Assembly (NCBI GenBank): GCA_031553565.1 | Contig: JAVBLK010000011.1 | Location: forward strand, 1 to 32,659 | Origin: JAVBLK01 sp031553565 | GTDB taxonomy: Bacteria; Bacillota; Clostridia; Christensenellales; DUVY01 | DNA length: 32,659 nucleotides | Direction of reading: 5' to 3' | Part shown: positions 31,423 to 32,659 of the stretch, in pieces | Position numbering within the stretch: position 1 is the first letter of the stretch | How the letters are laid out: every line of letters starts with the position of its first letter | Program-made: the position numbers and the translations under genes | Notes under the pieces: generated by a model | What the model saw: the letters and a program-made list of their open reading frames with translations, nothing else | Told to the model about the DNA's origin: nothing | Databases searched by the model: none

Positions 31423-32049
31423 ATGAAAATTATTGCGTTAAACGGAAGCCCGCGTAAAAACTGGAACACGCACATCATGCTGAAAAGCGCCCTCGAGGGC
31501 GCGGAAAGCGCGGGCGCACAGACCGAGCTTATCAATCTGTACGACATCGATTACAAAGGGTGTACCAGCTGCTTTGCCTGCCAAAACAGCGACGGCAAGA
31601 GTAAGGGGCGCTGCGCCTATAACGACGGGCTTAAAACCGTCCTGGAAAAAATTGACGCCTGTGACGGTATCATACTGGGCTCGCCGGTATATTTCGGAGA
31701 CATAACCGCCATGACGCGCGCATTGTTGGAGCGGTTATTGTTTCAGCACCTAAGCTATGACCGCAATCATTCCATGACTAAGTCAAACAAGAAGGTCGGA
31801 TTCATCTATACTATGAACGGACCCGAAAGCTATTTTGACGATCTGTATAAAAAATATCAGGAAATGCTCGGCATGTTTTTTGATTACGCAGGAACGGCAG
31901 TCGCAGCAGAAACATTGCAAGCCAACGATTATGCAAAATACAATATGACTTTTTTTGATGAGGCCGGGCGTAAAGCGCGTAAGAAGGAGGTTTTTCCTAA
32001 GGACTGCCAATCGGCCTTTGAATTAGGCAAACGCTTGGCGCAGCGGTGA
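31423..32049 (+). CDS. Flavodoxin-like NAD(P)H-dependent FMN oxidoreductase
   Basis: This 208-aa protein has the flavodoxin fold with the phosphate-binding loop LNGSPRKNWNT near residue 7-17. ILGSPVYFGDITAMTRALLER contacts the flavin ring. Cys47, Cys50, Cys53 and Cys64 (GCTSCFAC...C) resemble the cluster-binding stretch of iron-sulfur flavoproteins, so it may bind a [4Fe-4S] cluster. AAGGAG lies 6 bases before the ATG. It is the last gene of the probable VOC-methyltransferase-reductase operon. Confidence 0.85.
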   Translation: MKIIALNGSPRKNWNTHIMLKSALEGAESAGAQTELINLYDIDYKGCTSCFACQNSDGKSKGRCAYNDGLKTVLEKIDACDGIILGSPVYFGDITAMTRALLERLLFQHLSYDRNHSMTKSNKKVGFIYTMNGPESYFDDLYKKYQEMLGMFFDYAGTAVAAETLQANDYAKYNMTFFDEAGRKARKKEVFPKDCQSAFELGKRLAQR

Positions 32050-32072
32050 ATTAGGTTAAGGCCTTTTCAAAC

Positions 32073-32492
32073 TTAACGCTTAGTTAAAGCAAAGAAATAA
32101 CTTTCCCGCAGCCAATCCATCAGCTGTTCGTCGATTTCCTTTTCGGAAACGATAAGCACATGGTGCGTCCATCGTCCGGGATAGGGCTCTACGGATTCAA
32201 CAATGCGCGGGTGTTCTGTTCGTTTGCCGAGCCCGAACGTCACACCGAGAAACTCTTTCGGCCAACCCTTCCTCCTTGTAAACGGCGGCCATATCCACGC
32301 AAAGCCGCGCCGGTTGAAAAAGCTTACCTGCGTTTTTCCTATTTTCGTTGTTACGTTTTCAAAGGTATCACAAATACGTTTTTCCAATTGCAAATAGAGC
32401 GGCAGCATATGAGGCGCTTTTTCAAACAGCCTTAAAATTTCCGGATTTGTATTATTCATCTCAGGTTTATCGTTCACTTGCATATCCAACAT
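32073..32492 (-). CDS. DUF5655-type protein
   Basis: This 139-aa soluble protein matches the small family with a central KIGKTQVSF...RRGFAWIWPP pattern and a C-terminal WTHHVLIVSEKEIDEQLMDWLRESY, often annotated DUF5655. The function is unknown. It is Trp- and His-rich. The start is uncertain: ATG 32492 overlaps a TATAAT box, whereas ATG 32483 lies 7 bases after that box, echoing lspA and lepA; ATG 32459 is also possible. None has a Shine-Dalgarno. Confidence 0.75.
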   Translation of the reverse strand: MLDMQVNDKPEMNNTNPEILRLFEKAPHMLPLYLQLEKRICDTFENVTTKIGKTQVSFFNRRGFAWIWPPFTRRKGWPKEFLGVTFGLGKRTEHPRIVESVEPYPGRWTHHVLIVSEKEIDEQLMDWLRESYFFALTKR

Positions 32493-32572
32493 TATATCAT
32501 ATTTATTTAATGATTATAATGCCTTACGGAAAATTAAACGAGCAGTCAACAAAATGAAATTTTCCGTTTGGA

Positions 32573-32601
32573 TTGACTAACACAGGTTTGTAGCCTATAA
32601 T
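32573..32601 (+). promoter_or_regulatory. Near-consensus promoter reading out of the window
   Basis: -35 TTGACT at 32573-32578, exactly 17-base spacer, -10 TATAAT at 32596-32601. Transcription would start near 32608 and run beyond the right edge; the gene it serves is not in the window. A perfect DnaA box (TGTGGATAA, complement of TTATCCACA) lies downstream at 32642-32650. Confidence 0.75.
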
Positions 32602-32659
32602 TAAACAAAAATACATTATTCTTTGGCGATATTGGGTACTATGTGGATAAAACCCATAA

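Noticed and set aside
1..32659. CRISPR array, tRNA or rRNA genes, prophage or IS transposase
   Set aside because: No regularly spaced repeats, no cloverleaf with CCA-type end, no rRNA-like stretch and no integrase or transposase reading frame were seen.

Overview
The window looks like chromosomal DNA of an uncultured, probably endospore-forming Firmicute (Clostridia-like). The grounds are the gene order lspA-rluD-pyr, a lepA-hemW pair, a split transketolase, ECF transporter S components, a CotF-type spore coat pair, and AGGAGG-type ribosome binding sites. The species cannot be named from sequence alone. No tRNA, rRNA, CRISPR array or transposase gene was seen.

Layout. 1-1260: AT-rich leader with a long hairpin, then a lipoprotein serine protease. 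1258-8643: lspA, rluD and the pyrimidine cluster pyrB-pyrC-pyrF-pyrK-pyrD-pyrE, all on +. Bacillus-type pyrR, a uracil permease and the carbamoyl-phosphate synthase genes are absent from their usual places. 8795-9592: two small membrane proteins. 9778-11681: two divergent ECF S-component genes around a 515-bp intergenic region with a 74-bp direct repeat and a long hairpin. 11922-13740: two-gene transketolase. 13968-17191: an SPFH protein, a DUF1295 membrane protein (-) and DegV. 17412-21061: lepA-hemW and a nitroreductase. 21231-21961: spore coat pair (-). 22064-22927: a hairpin repeat next to a Sir2-type gene that has lost its N-terminus. 23094-28461: a BcrAB-like ABC exporter (-) divergent from an OmpR-type two-component system, followed by cardiolipin synthase; this reads as a cell-envelope or antimicrobial-peptide response module. 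28551-30337: three unrecognised small or membrane genes. 30436-32492: VOC protein, methyltransferase, flavodoxin-like reductase, and a DUF5655 protein (-). A near-consensus promoter points out of the right end.

Most notable non-coding content: (1) a family of about 160-bp elements with terminal inverted repeats that fold into one long hairpin (6823-6982, 22064-22223, 29433-29598, possibly 10625-10793). The first two are close to 90% identical by eye in opposite orientation, and one abuts the truncated Sir2 gene. (2) A structured motif directly upstream of the ribosome binding site of both pyrD and one ECF gene, in tandem at the latter, which is a candidate cis-regulatory RNA. (3) Promoters of lspA, pyrB and lepA whose -10 box lies only 7-9 bases before the ATG, implying leaderless or near-leaderless mRNAs. 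(4) A perfect 18-bp palindrome over the -10 box of the DUF1295 gene, and a pair of direct repeats 22 bp apart bracketing the -35 box of the ABC exporter promoter.
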